A stretch of DNA of 64,000 nt. Source: Brucella pecoris. GTDB taxonomy: Bacteria; Pseudomonadota; Alphaproteobacteria; Rhizobiales; Rhizobiaceae. The translations under genes were made by a program, and so were the position numbers. Shown here piece by piece: positions 63,986 through 64,000 of this stretch; the first letter of the stretch is position 1, and each line of letters starts with the position of its first letter. Under the pieces are notes generated by a model. It was not told the origin of the DNA, did not search any database, and saw nothing but the letters and a program-made list of their open reading frames with translations. Location: contig NZ_VEWK01000006.1 of the NCBI RefSeq assembly GCF_006376675.1, positions 186,001 through 250,000 on the forward strand. The letters are read 5' to 3'.

Positions 63986-64000
63986 TGGCACGGACATTGC
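63986..64000 (+). promoter_or_regulatory. sigma-54 promoter TGGCACGGACATTGC
   Basis: TGGCAC and TTGC with the exact -24/-12 spacing. It reads rightward, out of the window, downstream of the DctD-like sites; the transcribed gene is presumably dctA, lying beyond position 64000. Confidence 0.85.

Overview
The window looks like a replicon segment from an alphaproteobacterium of the Brucella/Ochrobactrum group (order Hyphomicrobiales). The evidence is moderate GC with AT-rich promoter gaps, rhizobial/Brucella-type palindromic intergenic repeats (the CCGGTTCCCACTTTT family), a Brucella-style autotransporter, a DUF2865 protein, and rhizobial-type ectoine and dicarboxylate genes. No rRNA, tRNA, phage, IS element or CRISPR array was seen. 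The species assignment is inference.

Region 1 (1-18489) is an exopolysaccharide/secretion locus. On the minus strand lie a cut methyltransferase, a large GT2 glycosyltransferase, a small protein made almost only of RTX calcium-binding nonapeptides, and a type I secretion adaptor and ATPase. Reading the other way are a MarR-type regulator, a GT4 glycosyltransferase, and a six-gene operon (unknown protein, GT2-GT4 fusion, two pyruvyl transferases, exported glycosidase-like protein, SGNH hydrolase). The core order and protein sizes match the S. meliloti EPS II (galactoglucan, exp/wg) locus. One near-palindrome, TTCAAAATTTGAA, occurs in all three promoter gaps of the locus and is a good candidate operator for the MarR protein. 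I regard this locus as the most interesting system here.

Region 2 (18494-28087) holds pbpC and an alpha-2-macroglobulin gene (a periplasmic defence/repair pair), then an SDR reductase divergent from a LysR regulator. Region 3 (28139-33010) is patchy: a 33-residue membrane peptide gene, a decayed GNAT acetyltransferase, an autotransporter broken by a frame change, a tiny HTH-like gene and a DUF2865 gene.

Region 4 (33191-42228) contains glutathione-independent formaldehyde dehydrogenase, then a carbohydrate ABC importer with a TIM-barrel isomerase, a Gfo/Idh/MocA dehydrogenase and a LacI-family repressor. Two CTGTAACGTTwCAG operators, 199 bp apart, precede the importer.

Region 5 (42398-55288) is an ectoine/hydroxyectoine catabolic island. 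A MocR/EnuR-type regulator stands next to one long minus-strand operon eutB-eutC-doeA-doeB-ehuB-ehuC-ehuD-ehuA, divergent from doeX-doeC-doeD. Together these import ectoine, open the ring, deacetylate to diaminobutyrate, transaminate to aspartate semialdehyde and oxidise to aspartate. No eutA is present.

Region 6 (55372-64000) has a DUF488 gene, a TonB-dependent siderophore receptor with an AraC regulator and a lone FhuC-type ATPase, a GST, and the DctB/DctD two-component system. Two DctD-like upstream sites and a sigma-54 promoter sit at the right edge and point to a gene, presumably dctA, just outside the window.
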